39,013 nt of DNA from Sphingobium sp. CCH11-B1 (lineage in GTDB: Bacteria > Pseudomonadota > Alphaproteobacteria > Sphingomonadales > Sphingomonadaceae), in NCBI RefSeq assembly GCF_001556865.1, contig NZ_LSJY01000127.1:1-39013 (forward strand). Reading direction: 5' to 3'. Numbering within the stretch: the stretch's first letter is position 1; each line of letters opens with the position of its first letter. The notes under the pieces were generated by a model. It was not told where the DNA came from. It did no database searches and was given only the letters and a program-made list of their open reading frames with translations. The position numbers and the translations under genes are program-made. This document shows positions 6,968 to 15,367 of the stretch, piece after piece.

Positions 6968-8203
6968 TTAACCGAGCCCCACCAGCGGCACGATGTCCAC
7001 CGGGCGGCCGTTACGGCGGAGTTCCACGGTGATGTTGGGGCGTTCCGCGCCGGTGACGCCGACCGGATCGCCCTGCCGCACGCTCTCGCCGACCTGCGCC
7101 GTCACGCGATGAAGGCCGGTGATGAGCGTGGTCCAGCCCTGGCCATGGTCGATGATGAGGATCTGCCCATAATCGCGATAGGGACCGGCGAAGGCGACGC
7201 GCCCTGCGGTGGGCGCGATCGCCTGTGCGCCCGGTTGCGTCACCAGCGTCAGGCCGCGCGATCGCACGCCCCCGTCATTCACCTCGCCCATGCCGGTGAC
7301 GAGCTGGCCGATGACCGGCAGGCGGTAGGGCGGGGGACCGGCGGCATAGCTCTCCCGCTCTGGCGCGGGCGCGGCGGCGCGGTCGGGGCGCGCGGGGCGC
7401 AGCAGCGGACCCGATAGCGCGGCGAGCCGATCGCGCAGGTCGCCTGCCTGTTCCAGCCGGTCCATCAGGTCGACGATGTCGCGCGCCTTTTCGCCCAGCG
7501 CCAGGGCGCGCTCGCTTTCGAGGCCGGCATTGGCGCGATAGTCGCGCGCGGCGACGCGCTTCTGCGCCTCCAGCGCGGCGAGCGCGTCCTGCCTGGCCTT
7601 GCGGTCGGACTGCGCCTGCGTCAGCGCGTCGGCGGCCTGTTGCGCGGTGGCGCGCAGCGCCCGGCTGCGGTCGAGTTCGGCGCGCAGGCCGGCGGTACGC
7701 TGTTCGATCACGGGCAGCACCTGGCCCAGCACTGCGCGCATATGGACGGCGTCCGCGATCGATCCGGGCTGCACCAAGGCCAGCGCGGGCGGGCGGCGGG
7801 CCATCAGCTGCAGCGCCGCGGCGAGGCGCACCACCGGTTCCTGCCGGGCGGCGAGGCGGGTGGCCTGGGCGCGTTGCATCCGGGCGATGATGGCGATGCG
7901 GGCGCGGGCGGCCTGGATGTCGGCTTCGGCCTGCTGGATGCGGGCGGCGAGCGCGGCGGCGCGACGGCGGGCCTGTTCGGCCTCGTCGCGGGCCAGGCCG
8001 GCCTGCTGTTCCAGCCGCGCCGAGCGGTCGCGCGCCTCGTCCGACTGGCGGCGGGCGGCCTTCAGCGCCTGCTGCTCCTGCGCCAGCGTGGTGCCGGCGG
8101 TGCCGGACAGGATGATCGCGCCGTCATCGGCGGCGGGCAGGCGCGTGGACCCAAGGGCGACGAGGCCCGTCAGTCCGCTCATGATGAGGAAAGTCCGCTT
8201 CAC
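6968..8203 (-). CDS. EnvC-like murein hydrolase activator with degenerate M23/LytM domain
   Basis: A protein of about 411 residues: signal peptide, a long Arg/Ala/Glu-rich coiled coil (roughly 40-265), a proline-rich linker, then a C-terminal LytM domain. The zinc ligands expected of an active M23 peptidase appear replaced. The first His/Asp region reads NDGGVRSRGLTL, and the usual LHFE block reads NITVELR. Loss of metal ligands is characteristic of EnvC-type proteins, which activate amidases at the division site rather than cut peptidoglycan. The start is uncertain: GTG 8203 and TTG 8209 both follow a GGGGA sequence, and ATG 8182 is possible. Order envC-ctpA is conserved in the group. Confidence 0.87.
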   Translation of the reverse strand: MKRTFLIMSGLTGLVALGSTRLPAADDGAIILSGTAGTTLAQEQQALKAARRQSDEARDRSARLEQQAGLARDEAEQARRRAAALAARIQQAEADIQAARARIAIIARMQRAQATRLAARQEPVVRLAAALQLMARRPPALALVQPGSIADAVHMRAVLGQVLPVIEQRTAGLRAELDRSRALRATAQQAADALTQAQSDRKARQDALAALEAQKRVAARDYRANAGLESERALALGEKARDIVDLMDRLEQAGDLRDRLAALSGPLLRPARPDRAAAPAPERESYAAGPPPYRLPVIGQLVTGMGEVNDGGVRSRGLTLVTQPGAQAIAPTAGRVAFAGPYRDYGQILIIDHGQGWTTLITGLHRVTAQVGESVRQGDPVGVTGAERPNITVELRRNGRPVDIVPLVGLG

Positions 8204-8256
8204 CCTCAAAAAATCCCCGCTCTGGCGATCTGACTAGGGGTAAAGCGCTGGTTGCG

Positions 8257-8679
8257 CTAGCCTTCGCGATGATAGGGGTGGCCGGCCAGGATCGAGCAGG
8301 CGCGCCAAAGCTGTTCGGCGAGCATTGCGCGGGCCATCATGTGCGGCCAGGTCATCGCGCCGAAGGCGATCAGCAGGTCCGCATTGGCGCGTTCCGCGTC
8401 GTCGAACCCGTCGGCCGCGCCGATCAGGAAGCGGCATTCGCGCGTCCCCGCGTCGCGCCAGCCCTCGATCCGCCGGGCGAAGTCCATGGAGGAAAGCTGC
8501 CGGCCCTTTTCGTCCAGCATGACGGTGATTGTGCCGGGCTGGACCGGGGGCAGCTTGCCGCCGCGATCCGGCATTTCGGTGATCCGATGCGGCATCGTCA
8601 GCCGCTTCACATAGCGGTCGACCAGTTCGGCTTCGGGCGAGCGCCCGATCTTGCCGCGCGCGATGATGTGCAGGAGCAA
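8257..8679 (-). CDS. rlmH: 23S rRNA (pseudouridine1915-N3)-methyltransferase RlmH
   Basis: A 140-residue SPOUT-class methyltransferase that methylates pseudouridine 1915 in helix 69 of 23S rRNA. The diagnostic C-terminal knot sequence is present: FLIGAADG near residue 84, and PHMMARAMLAEQLWRA followed by GHPYHREG at the end. The start is TTG at 8679, supported by GGAG six bases upstream and by alignment of MLLHIIARGK with the family N-terminus. It sits in a nadD-rsfS-rlmH run, the usual order. Confidence 0.94.
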   Translation of the reverse strand: MLLHIIARGKIGRSPEAELVDRYVKRLTMPHRITEMPDRGGKLPPVQPGTITVMLDEKGRQLSSMDFARRIEGWRDAGTRECRFLIGAADGFDDAERANADLLIAFGAMTWPHMMARAMLAEQLWRACSILAGHPYHREG

Positions 8680-8687
8680 ACCCTACT

Positions 8688-8728
8688 CCGTTCGTGCTGA
8701 GCAGGGGCGCAGCCCCGTATCGAAGCGT
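8688..8728. repeat. REP-like intergenic element between rsfS and rlmH
   Basis: The 120-base gap between rsfS and rlmH contains CCGTTCGTGCTGAGC, then a small hairpin (GGGGC 8704-8708, GCCCC 8712-8716), then TCGAAGCG. The opening resembles the sequence at 5445-5456 in the other REP-like element. It looks like a decayed copy of a repeat common in sphingomonad genomes. The family assignment is from memory. Confidence 0.4.
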
Positions 8729-8799
8729 CCGCGCAGTCCCGCGATAAGCTGCTTCGCCTTTGCTTGGCAGCTATTCGGGATGGACGGACTTGAAGGACG

Positions 8800-9189
8800 T
8801 CAGGCGTTGCCCGCCACCGGCGCGTCGACAAAGCCCCACATGCGTTCGAGATTGTAGAAGCTGCGCACTTCGGGCTTGAACAGGTGGACGATCACGTCGC
8901 CCGCGTCGATCAGCACCCAGTCGGCGACCGGAAGACCTTCGACCCGCGCGGAGCGGCCGGTTTCCTTCTTGATCTTCTCCGCCAGATGCTGGGCCATGGC
9001 GGCGACCTGGCGCGAGGAGCGGCCGCTCGCGATCACCATATGATCGGCGATGCTGCTCTTGCCTTCAAGCGGGATGGAGACGGTTTCCTGCGCCTGGTCG
9101 TCGTCGAGCGACTGCATGACAAGGGCGTGCAGGGCGGCCACGGATTCGGCGTCGGATGCCGTATCGTTGGCGGGGGCGGGGTTAGACAA
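8800..9189 (-). CDS. rsfS: Ribosome silencing factor RsfS
   Basis: A 129-residue protein of the RsfS/Iojap family, which binds ribosomal protein L14 and blocks subunit joining under nutrient limitation. The family core is clear: IADHMVIASGRSSRQVAAMA, then VEGLPVADWVLIDAGDVIVHLF, then VRSFYNLERMWG. The start is TTG at 9189, with TTGGAG six bases upstream. It lies 12 bases after nadD on the same strand. Confidence 0.94.
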   Translation of the reverse strand: MSNPAPANDTASDAESVAALHALVMQSLDDDQAQETVSIPLEGKSSIADHMVIASGRSSRQVAAMAQHLAEKIKKETGRSARVEGLPVADWVLIDAGDVIVHLFKPEVRSFYNLERMWGFVDAPVAGNA

Positions 9190-9201
9190 ATATACTCCAA
9201 T

Positions 9202-9831
9202 CTAGATGACATACCGGCGCGTGAGCGGGTCGCGCACACGCGTTGCTTCATATTCGCGATGCCAGAGGGGGTCCGCCTGCCGCAGCAGGGTCGCCGATCT
9301 TGGATCAGGGCGAAAGCGCAATAGCACGAGCGCCGGCACTCTCCAATTCGTCCAGTCTGCACTCTGGCGCGCGGGCCGGACGAAGCGCCGCAGCCAGCTC
9401 ATGGCCACAGAGCCACGGGCACCCGCATCATAACCCGGGCGGGCGATTACCGCAATGGGCATCTGCCGCGCGATGCCGCGCCAGTCGCGCCATTGGCTGA
9501 ACTGCGCCAGATTGTCCGCGCCCATCAGCCAGATGAAGCGGTGGCGCGGGTAGCGGCGGGTGAGGGACTTGATCGCATCCACCGTGTAGCGGGTGCCCAG
9601 ATGGCGCTCGATCGCGGTGGGGCGAATCGGCGCGCGGCGGGCGACGGCGCGGGCGCGGGCGAGGCGGGCGGGGAGCGGGGCCATGCCCTTGGCGGGCTTC
9701 AGCGGATTGCCGGGGGAAACCAGCCACCACACCTCGTCCAGCCCGAGCGCCTTCGCCGCGAAAAGGGAGATGGCGCGATGTCCGCCATGCGCCGGGTTGA
9801 AGGAGCCGCCGAGCAGGCCGATGCGTGTCAT
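9202..9831 (-). CDS. nadD: Nicotinate-nucleotide adenylyltransferase
   Basis: A 209-residue nucleotidyltransferase that converts nicotinate mononucleotide and ATP to deamido-NAD. The N-terminal GGSFNPAHGGH is the ATP-binding GxFxPxHxGH motif. WWLVSPGNPLKP and WLMGADNLAQFSQW are characteristic of NadD. The C-terminal DPRSATLLRQ replaces the commoner ISSTxIR-type motif. It heads the minus-strand run nadD-rsfS-rlmH. The region upstream holds an inverted repeat at 9913-9942. Confidence 0.94.
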   Translation of the reverse strand: MTRIGLLGGSFNPAHGGHRAISLFAAKALGLDEVWWLVSPGNPLKPAKGMAPLPARLARARAVARRAPIRPTAIERHLGTRYTVDAIKSLTRRYPRHRFIWLMGADNLAQFSQWRDWRGIARQMPIAVIARPGYDAGARGSVAMSWLRRFVRPARQSADWTNWRVPALVLLRFRPDPRSATLLRQADPLWHREYEATRVRDPLTRRYVI

Positions 9832-9912
9832 GCCGCTTTCATGGCAGGATGGACGCCCGGCGGCAACGCGCTGGGGCCGGAATAGGAAATGCCGCCCTTA
9901 ACTTCGCATATG

Positions 9913-9942
9913 TCCCGCAAAATTGCGCATAAAATTGCGGGA
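9913..9942. promoter_or_regulatory. Inverted repeat upstream of nadD
   Basis: Eight-base perfect arms TCCCGCAA (9913-9920) and TTGCGGGA (9935-9942) flank an AT-rich 14-base spacer. It lies 82-111 bases upstream of the nadD start in a 197-base gap that otherwise shows no gene. It could be an operator or a transcript hairpin. No regulator can be named from sequence. Confidence 0.35.
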
Positions 9943-10028
9943 GTTGGACATTTCGTTACGCGGTGTCCGGTTGCAAGGATGCGTCTGTCCTGCCCGAACG
10001 CGTCCCGATAGGACAGCGACAGGCGCGG

Positions 10029-10196
10029 TCAGCCGCCGCCCAAGGCCGTGCGGCGACGCCGCTGATAGGGGATGCGGTCGAGCTTCGCCATCAGGTCGGC
10101 GAAGGGGTTGTCGATCGTCGGCCGCGGGTCCGGCGGCTGCGCTTCCACGACCGGCCGCTGCCGCAGCGGCCGGCGCAGGCTGATGGCCTTCCACAT
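10029..10196 (-). CDS. Small hypothetical protein (55 aa)
   Basis: A 55-residue basic, proline-rich ORF beginning MWKAISLRRPLRQRP, with a conserved-looking middle (IDNPFADLMAKLDRIPYQRRRR). GGAG lies seven bases before the start at 10196. A longer version from 10268 is possible but has no RBS. It shows no signal peptide or known domain. It lies between rmuC and nadD on the same strand. It may be spurious; the RBS and the low-complexity-free middle favour a gene. Confidence 0.4.
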   Translation of the reverse strand: MWKAISLRRPLRQRPVVEAQPPDPRPTIDNPFADLMAKLDRIPYQRRRRTALGGG

Positions 10197-10302
10197 GTCA
10201 TTCTCCGATCCGATGGCCGGCAGACGGGGGTTGTCTTTGCCGGCCTTTGCCAGAGATACGCGGGGCATGGCCGGATGTTCCGGCCGCCGTCAGGCATGGG
10301 CG

Positions 10303-11751
10303 TCATTCAGCGGCCGGCAGGGCCCTGGCCTCGTCCGACTGAGAGTCGCGCGCGATCACGTCGAGCGGCTCCATCGCCTCGATCTCCTTGCCGCCGGTCT
10401 CGATGTCGAGGTCGCGGAACTTGCGGCCGGTGGACAGGACGCGGGTTTCGAAGCTGCCGATGAAGCTGTTATAGTTGGCGACCGCGCTGTTGAGCCCGGA
10501 GCCGAGCCGTTTGAGATGGGTCGCGGCAACCGAAAGGCGCTCGTAAAGTTCCTTGCCAAGCTGGCCGACCTGCTGCGCCTGTTCCTGCATCCGCGCTTGC
10601 CGCCAATGCCCTGCCAGCGTCCGGGCGAGCGGCAGGAAGGTCGCGGGGCCACAGATGATGACGCGGTTGCGCGCCGCGCGCTCCCAAAGATCCATGTCGG
10701 CTTCGAGCGCGGCGGTGACGAAATTGTCGCCGGGCACGTACATGATCACGAAGTCAGGGGCCTTGGTGAATTGCTCCCAATAGGCCTTGCGCCCCAGCGC
10801 GTCGGCGTGGGTGCGCACCGCACGGGCATGGTCGGCCAGATAACGCTCGCGGATCGCCGGATCGACCGAATCGACGGCGTTGAGATATGCTTCCAGCGAG
10901 CATTTGACATCGACCACCAGCTGCTGGTCGCCGGGCAGTCGGATGACGAAGTCGGGGCGCAACCGGCCTTCCTCGACCGCGACCGACACTTCCTCCTGAA
11001 AATCGACGAAGGGGGAGAGGCCGGCGGTTTCGATGAGGTTCTTGAACTGCTGTTCGCCCCAGCGGCCCCGCGTCTTGGGCGCGGCGCGCAACGCATTGAC
11101 AAGCTTGGCGGTTTCCTCCCGCACCTGCCCCTGACCGGCATGAACCGCCGCGATCGCCTCGCGCAGTTCGGCATAGCTGCCGACGCGATCCTTCTCGACG
11201 CGGGCCAGCCCTTCCTCATAGCGTTTGAGCGTGGTTTCGACGGGGCTGAGCAGCGATTTGAGCTGCGCTTCGCTTTTTTCGTTCGCCTGCGCGAACCGTT
11301 GGTCGGCGCGGGTGAGAAATTGGGTCTGTGCCGATTCCAGCAGGCGTCCGCCAATCTCGCTGAATTGGGCGGACAATTGCTCTTTCGCGTCCCTCAAAGC
11401 GGCGATCTGCGCCTCGAACGCCTGGGTGCGCGCCTGGATGTCGGACTGGAGCGCGGCGAGATCGCGCAGCGCCGCTTCCCGCTCGGCGCGGACATGATCG
11501 ATGTGACGGGCAGCATCGGCCTGCGCCGATTCGAGGCGGGCGTTCTGCGCCGTCGCCTGCGCGACGCGTTCCTGTTCCACCGCCAGTTCCGCGATGGCCA
11601 CGTTGCGCTGCGTCGTCGCGGTGTCGAGGCGGTTCGCCAGGTCTGCCTTCTCCGCCAGCAATGATGCGGACGCCTTGCCCCGCAGCAGCCAGCCGGCGGC
11701 AAGGCCCGTCAGCAGGGCGATGACGATGAAGAGGGCGGCGAGGCTGTCCAT
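10303..11751 (-). CDS. rmuC: DNA recombination protein RmuC
   Basis: A 482-residue protein. One N-terminal membrane anchor (LAALFIVIALLTGLAAGWLL) is followed by a long coiled coil (about 35-190). The RmuC nuclease-like domain includes RWGEQQFKNLIETAG, LVVDVKCSLEAYLNAVD and FVIMYVPGDNF. RmuC limits DNA inversions between short repeats in E. coli; the mechanism is thought to be nucleolytic. The start at 11751 gives the membrane anchor directly and follows AAGG; an upstream ATG at 11820 would add a basic extension. Confidence 0.92.
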   Translation of the reverse strand: MDSLAALFIVIALLTGLAAGWLLRGKASASLLAEKADLANRLDTATTQRNVAIAELAVEQERVAQATAQNARLESAQADAARHIDHVRAEREAALRDLAALQSDIQARTQAFEAQIAALRDAKEQLSAQFSEIGGRLLESAQTQFLTRADQRFAQANEKSEAQLKSLLSPVETTLKRYEEGLARVEKDRVGSYAELREAIAAVHAGQGQVREETAKLVNALRAAPKTRGRWGEQQFKNLIETAGLSPFVDFQEEVSVAVEEGRLRPDFVIRLPGDQQLVVDVKCSLEAYLNAVDSVDPAIRERYLADHARAVRTHADALGRKAYWEQFTKAPDFVIMYVPGDNFVTAALEADMDLWERAARNRVIICGPATFLPLARTLAGHWRQARMQEQAQQVGQLGKELYERLSVAATHLKRLGSGLNSAVANYNSFIGSFETRVLSTGRKFRDLDIETGGKEIEAMEPLDVIARDSQSDEARALPAAE

Positions 11752-11826
11752 GCGAGACCTTTCGGGAACGAAACAGGAACCTAGACGCGCCCGGCCCCTG
11801 CCGCAAGTCCCGCGGCGCAAGTCCTG

Positions 11827-12999
11827 TCAGGTGACGGCGGTGCGGAAGGCAGAGAGCCGGTCGATCGCGCGGTCCAGCGTGTCGTCGGACTTGGAGAAGC
11901 AGAGGCGCACCAGATGCGTCACCGGATCGGCCGGATAGAAGACGGAGAAGGGGATGGCGGCGACCCCGGCCTCCCCGATGATCCGTTCGCAGAAGGCGAC
12001 ATCGTCCATGGCGATGCCGGAGGCGGGCAGATCGATGGAAAGGAACCAGGTCGCGGCACTGGGCTGGACGGCGTAGCCGGCGGCGGACAGGCCAGCGGCG
12101 AGCCGATCCCGCGACGCCTGGCATCCGGCGCGCTGGTCGGCGAACCAGGCGTCGGGAAAAGCCAGCCCTTCCGCCACCGCCCATTGCAGCGCGGGCGGCG
12201 TGGTGAAGGTCAGGAACTGGTGCGCGCGGGCGAGCAGCGCGGCGAGCGGCGGAGCGGCGCACATCCAGCCGACCTTCCATCCGGTGACGGCGAAAATCTT
12301 GCCCGCCGACCCGATCTTGACCGTGCGCTCGCGCATGCCGGGAAAGCCGATCAGGGGGCGATGGAGGACGCCGTCATAGGTCAGTTGTTCCCACACCTCG
12401 TCGCAGATGGCGACAAGGTCGTGCGCGACGCAGAGATCGGCGAGCAACGCCAGTTCTTCGCGCCGGATGACGGTGCCGGCAGGGTTGACCGGATTGTTCA
12501 TCAGCAGGAAGCGGGTGCGCGGCGTGATCGCCGCCTCAAGCGTCGCTTTCGTGATGCGCCAGTCGGGCGGGGTCAGCCGCACCACCTTCGCCACGCCGCC
12601 CGCGCGTTGCACCAGCGGCAGATAGGCGTCGTAGAGCGGCGCGAGCAGCAGCACCTCGTCTCCCGGCCGCACCAGCGCCAGCAGGCTGGCGGCGATCGCT
12701 TCGGTCGCGCCCGACGTGACGATGACCTCCTGCGCGGCAAGGTCGAGCCCCTGATGACGCGCATAATGGGCGGCCACGGCGGCGCGCAGTTCGGGCAGGC
12801 CGGCCATCGGCGGATACTGGCTGGAGCGATTGAGCATCGCATCGGCCGCCGCCGCCAGAATCTCGCGGGGGCCGGGGCCTTCGGGAAAGCCTTGCCCCAG
12901 ATTGATCGCGCCTGTGTCCCGCGCCCGGGCCGACATATGTTCGAAGATGGTGGTGGGCATGTCCCGATAGACGGGATGGCCGTGCGCGGCATGGGTCAT
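11827..12999 (-). CDS. Class I/II pyridoxal-phosphate aminotransferase
   Basis: A 390-residue fold-type I aminotransferase. The Schiff-base lysine lies in GSAGKIFAVTGWKVGW (near residue 235). Other family blocks are NLGQGFPEG, VIVTSGATEAIAA, MNNPVNPAGTV and AICDEVWEQLTY. The INLGQGFPEG start and GKIFAVTGWKVGW resemble the kynurenine/methionine-oxo-acid aminotransferase (KAT/YbdL) subgroup. The exact amino donor cannot be told from sequence. A second Met at residue 14 is an alternative start. Confidence 0.9.
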   Translation of the reverse strand: MTHAAHGHPVYRDMPTTIFEHMSARARDTGAINLGQGFPEGPGPREILAAAADAMLNRSSQYPPMAGLPELRAAVAAHYARHQGLDLAAQEVIVTSGATEAIAASLLALVRPGDEVLLLAPLYDAYLPLVQRAGGVAKVVRLTPPDWRITKATLEAAITPRTRFLLMNNPVNPAGTVIRREELALLADLCVAHDLVAICDEVWEQLTYDGVLHRPLIGFPGMRERTVKIGSAGKIFAVTGWKVGWMCAAPPLAALLARAHQFLTFTTPPALQWAVAEGLAFPDAWFADQRAGCQASRDRLAAGLSAAGYAVQPSAATWFLSIDLPASGIAMDDVAFCERIIGEAGVAAIPFSVFYPADPVTHLVRLCFSKSDDTLDRAIDRLSAFRTAVT

Positions 13000-13110
13000 G
13001 CGCGCAGCATAGCGGCTGACGATGCGGCGTCCACCGGCAGGCGCAGTCCGGCCTGGGTCCGAACCGGCCGCAATAGGACAATATTAAGCTTGACGACGTA
13101 AGAGAAGCCC

Positions 13111-14889
13111 ATGCCCCGGCCCGTTCTCCGCCATCCTGCTGTCCAGAAGACCCTGCTGATCGGCGGAGTCTATTTCATCGCGGCGAGCGCCGCGCTGATG
13201 GTGTCGCGATTCGAAGGCGGGCTGGCCTTTATCTGGGCGGCCAACGCCCTGCTGATGGCGGAATTGCTGACGTCGCGTACCGAGCACTGGCTGCGCGCCG
13301 TGATCGCCTGCGCAATCGCAAGCGCGGCCGCCACGACGCTGTTCGGCATGGGGCCGCTGGCCGCCGTGCCGATGGCCGCGATCAACATGATCGAAGCGCT
13401 GATCGTTGCGACCCTGTGCCGTCTTTTCGTGCCCGACAACCGGGTCACGGGATCGATTCGTCCGCTGCTGGTCTTCATCCTGGCTTTGTGCGGCGTGGCG
13501 GACGTGGTGACCGGCCTGCTGGCCGCGACCGTCGCGTCGCAACTGACGCCGGTGCCGTTCGGCCCGTCCTTCCTGCAATGGTACACCGGCCATGCGTTGG
13601 GCGGCCTGACCTTCACGCCCATTCTGATGATGCTGTTGCAGGGCGATCTGCGGCGCTGGTTGCGGCAGCAGTCGCCCCGCGCCACGGTGGAAGCGGCCCT
13701 GCTGCTGGCGCTCTTTGCCTTGGCGTGCGTGCATGTCTTCTATGTGGCGCGCTATCCGATGCTGTTTGCGCCGTTGCTGCCGCTGGTGCTGATTGCTTTT
13801 CGCGTGGGGCCCCTGGGCGCGGCCGCATCGGTCATCATCCTGGCCATCATCGGGGGCGTGGCGACATTGTCGGGCGTCGGGCCGCTGACCCTGATCGCGG
13901 GGACCACCGGGCAGCGGGTGCAGTTCCTGCAATTCTACATCGCCATCAGTTTCCTGCTGTGCATGCCGGTCGCGGCCGAACTGAACGCGCGGCGGCGGCT
14001 GTTTGCCATGCTACAGGAAAGCGAGGCGCGGTTCCGCGCCATTGCCGAGCATAGCGGCGACGTCGTGCTGAACATCGATGCGGCCGGGCATATCCAATAT
14101 GCATCGCCCAGCGCCCATGAACAGATCGGCTGCGCGCCGGACCTGCTGGTAGGCCAACCGGCGGCGGACCTGGTCCACCCGGAAGATCGCGCCGGCGTGA
14201 TCGCGGCGCACCATCGCGCGATCGGCCAGCCGGGCAGCGCGCACAAGGTCGAGTTCCGGCCGCGCTTGCCCGAAGGCGATTTCCAGTGGTGCGAAATGGT
14301 GACGCGGGCCGTGGTCAACGAGCGCGGCGATCCGGACGGGGTTGTCAGCATCATTCGGGATATATCGCGGCACAAGGCGCGCCAACATGCGCTGCAACAG
14401 GTCGCCGCCCGCGATTCGCTGACTGGCGCGGACAGCCGGCGCGCCTTCCTGGAAAAGCTGGACCGGGAGATGGAGCGGATCGGACAAGGCATTCGGTCAA
14501 GCCTGCTGCTGATCGATATCGACCATTTCAAGACGGTGAACGATCGCCATGGCCATGGCGCGGGCGACCAGGTGCTGAGCGTCTTCGTCGAGCGGCTGCG
14601 ATCGGGCCTGCGCGGCGGGGACAGCGTGGGGCGGCTGGGCGGCGAGGAGTTCGCCGTGCTGCTGACCGACAGCGATGTCGAGCGCGCCGCGTTACTGTGT
14701 GAGCGGCTGCGCGCCATCGTGGCGGAACCCATGCCGGTGGGGGAAAACGAATCGATCCGTATCACCTTCAGCGCGGGACTGGTGGCGCTGGCCCCCGGAT
14801 CCGACCGTTCCGCCATGCTGGAGGCGGCCGACAAGGCGCTCTATCGCGCGAAGCATAGCGGCCGCAACTGCCTGCGCCTCGCGGCCTGA
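13111..14889 (+). CDS. MASE1-PAS-GGDEF diguanylate cyclase
   Basis: A 592-residue membrane sensor. Residues 10-295 form a MASE1-type region of about eight membrane segments (IWAANALLMAELL early on). A PAS domain spans about 305-420 (EARFRAIAEHSGDVVLNID, ending in IIRDISRHK). The GGDEF domain spans about 430-592, with the active-site GGEEF at 510-514 and the inhibitory I-site RGGD at 501-504, five residues upstream. It should make c-di-GMP from two GTP, with product feedback. No EAL domain is present. A PilZ protein is encoded 7 kb away. Confidence 0.94.
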   Translation: MPRPVLRHPAVQKTLLIGGVYFIAASAALMVSRFEGGLAFIWAANALLMAELLTSRTEHWLRAVIACAIASAAATTLFGMGPLAAVPMAAINMIEALIVATLCRLFVPDNRVTGSIRPLLVFILALCGVADVVTGLLAATVASQLTPVPFGPSFLQWYTGHALGGLTFTPILMMLLQGDLRRWLRQQSPRATVEAALLLALFALACVHVFYVARYPMLFAPLLPLVLIAFRVGPLGAAASVIILAIIGGVATLSGVGPLTLIAGTTGQRVQFLQFYIAISFLLCMPVAAELNARRRLFAMLQESEARFRAIAEHSGDVVLNIDAAGHIQYASPSAHEQIGCAPDLLVGQPAADLVHPEDRAGVIAAHHRAIGQPGSAHKVEFRPRLPEGDFQWCEMVTRAVVNERGDPDGVVSIIRDISRHKARQHALQQVAARDSLTGADSRRAFLEKLDREMERIGQGIRSSLLLIDIDHFKTVNDRHGHGAGDQVLSVFVERLRSGLRGGDSVGRLGGEEFAVLLTDSDVERAALLCERLRAIVAEPMPVGENESIRITFSAGLVALAPGSDRSAMLEAADKALYRAKHSGRNCLRLAA

Positions 14890-14937
14890 AGGCGGCAGGC
14901 ACAGTCGGCGGCTGTCGTCCCGTCAAAAAAGACGGAT

Positions 14938-14955
14938 GATATGTTGTAACTTCAT
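14938..14955 (+). promoter_or_regulatory. Zur-box-like operator upstream of merC-like gene
   Basis: GATATGTTGTAACTTCAT lies 28-45 bases before the MerC-domain start. It is a partial palindrome and closely resembles alphaproteobacterial Zur boxes of the ATGTTATAACAT type as I recall them. MerC-domain proteins are often linked to zinc or Fur-family regulation. The site is inferred from one copy. Confidence 0.4.
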
Positions 14956-14982
14956 GCTTGCTGGCCTATGTAGCGCCGACCC

Positions 14983-15360
14983 ATGAGAATGACGCTTCGC
15001 CATGTCCTGATATCCGGACGGATCGATCGCTTCGCGATCGCGCTGTCGGGACTGTGCGTCGCGCATTGTTTCGTCACCGCCGTCGTCCTGGGCCTGCTGG
15101 CGTCGGCGGGCGGGCTGTTTGAAAGCCCGATCTTCCACGAGGCAGGATTGGTGATCGCGATCCTGCTGGGCGCGGTGGCGCTGGGCCATGGCGCGATCGT
15201 CCATGGCTTCATGATGCCAGCCGCCATCGGATCGCTGGGACTGGGCGTGATGGCAGGTGCGCTGACGATGGACCATGGCATGCAGGAAAGCCTGTACACG
15301 CTGATCGGCGTCGGCATCCTGGCGCTGGGCCACGACCTTAATCACCGCGCCGGGCGATAG
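14983..15360 (+). CDS. MerC domain-containing membrane protein
   Basis: A 125-residue inner-membrane protein with four hydrophobic segments. The MerC signature DRFAIALSGLCVAHCF is near the N-terminus with a conserved Cys/His-Cys. A later DHGMQESL and GHDLNHR contribute histidines. MerC proteins were named for mercury uptake, but chromosomal copies outside mer operons are more likely to handle other thiophilic metals such as zinc. No merA, merT or merP is present here. A Zur-box-like site lies just upstream. Confidence 0.88.
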   Translation: MRMTLRHVLISGRIDRFAIALSGLCVAHCFVTAVVLGLLASAGGLFESPIFHEAGLVIAILLGAVALGHGAIVHGFMMPAAIGSLGLGVMAGALTMDHGMQESLYTLIGVGILALGHDLNHRAGR

Positions 15361-15367
15361 CCGCCGC

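Noticed and set aside
5158..7032. Long plus-strand ORF of 624 codons
   Set aside because: It is the antisense shadow of dsbB and ctpA, kept open by high GC. It has His/Arg/Ala-rich composition and no RBS or domain.
14920..14935. CCGTC-A6-GACGG hairpin after the GGDEF gene
   Set aside because: The stem is five base pairs with no T-tract, too weak to call a terminator.
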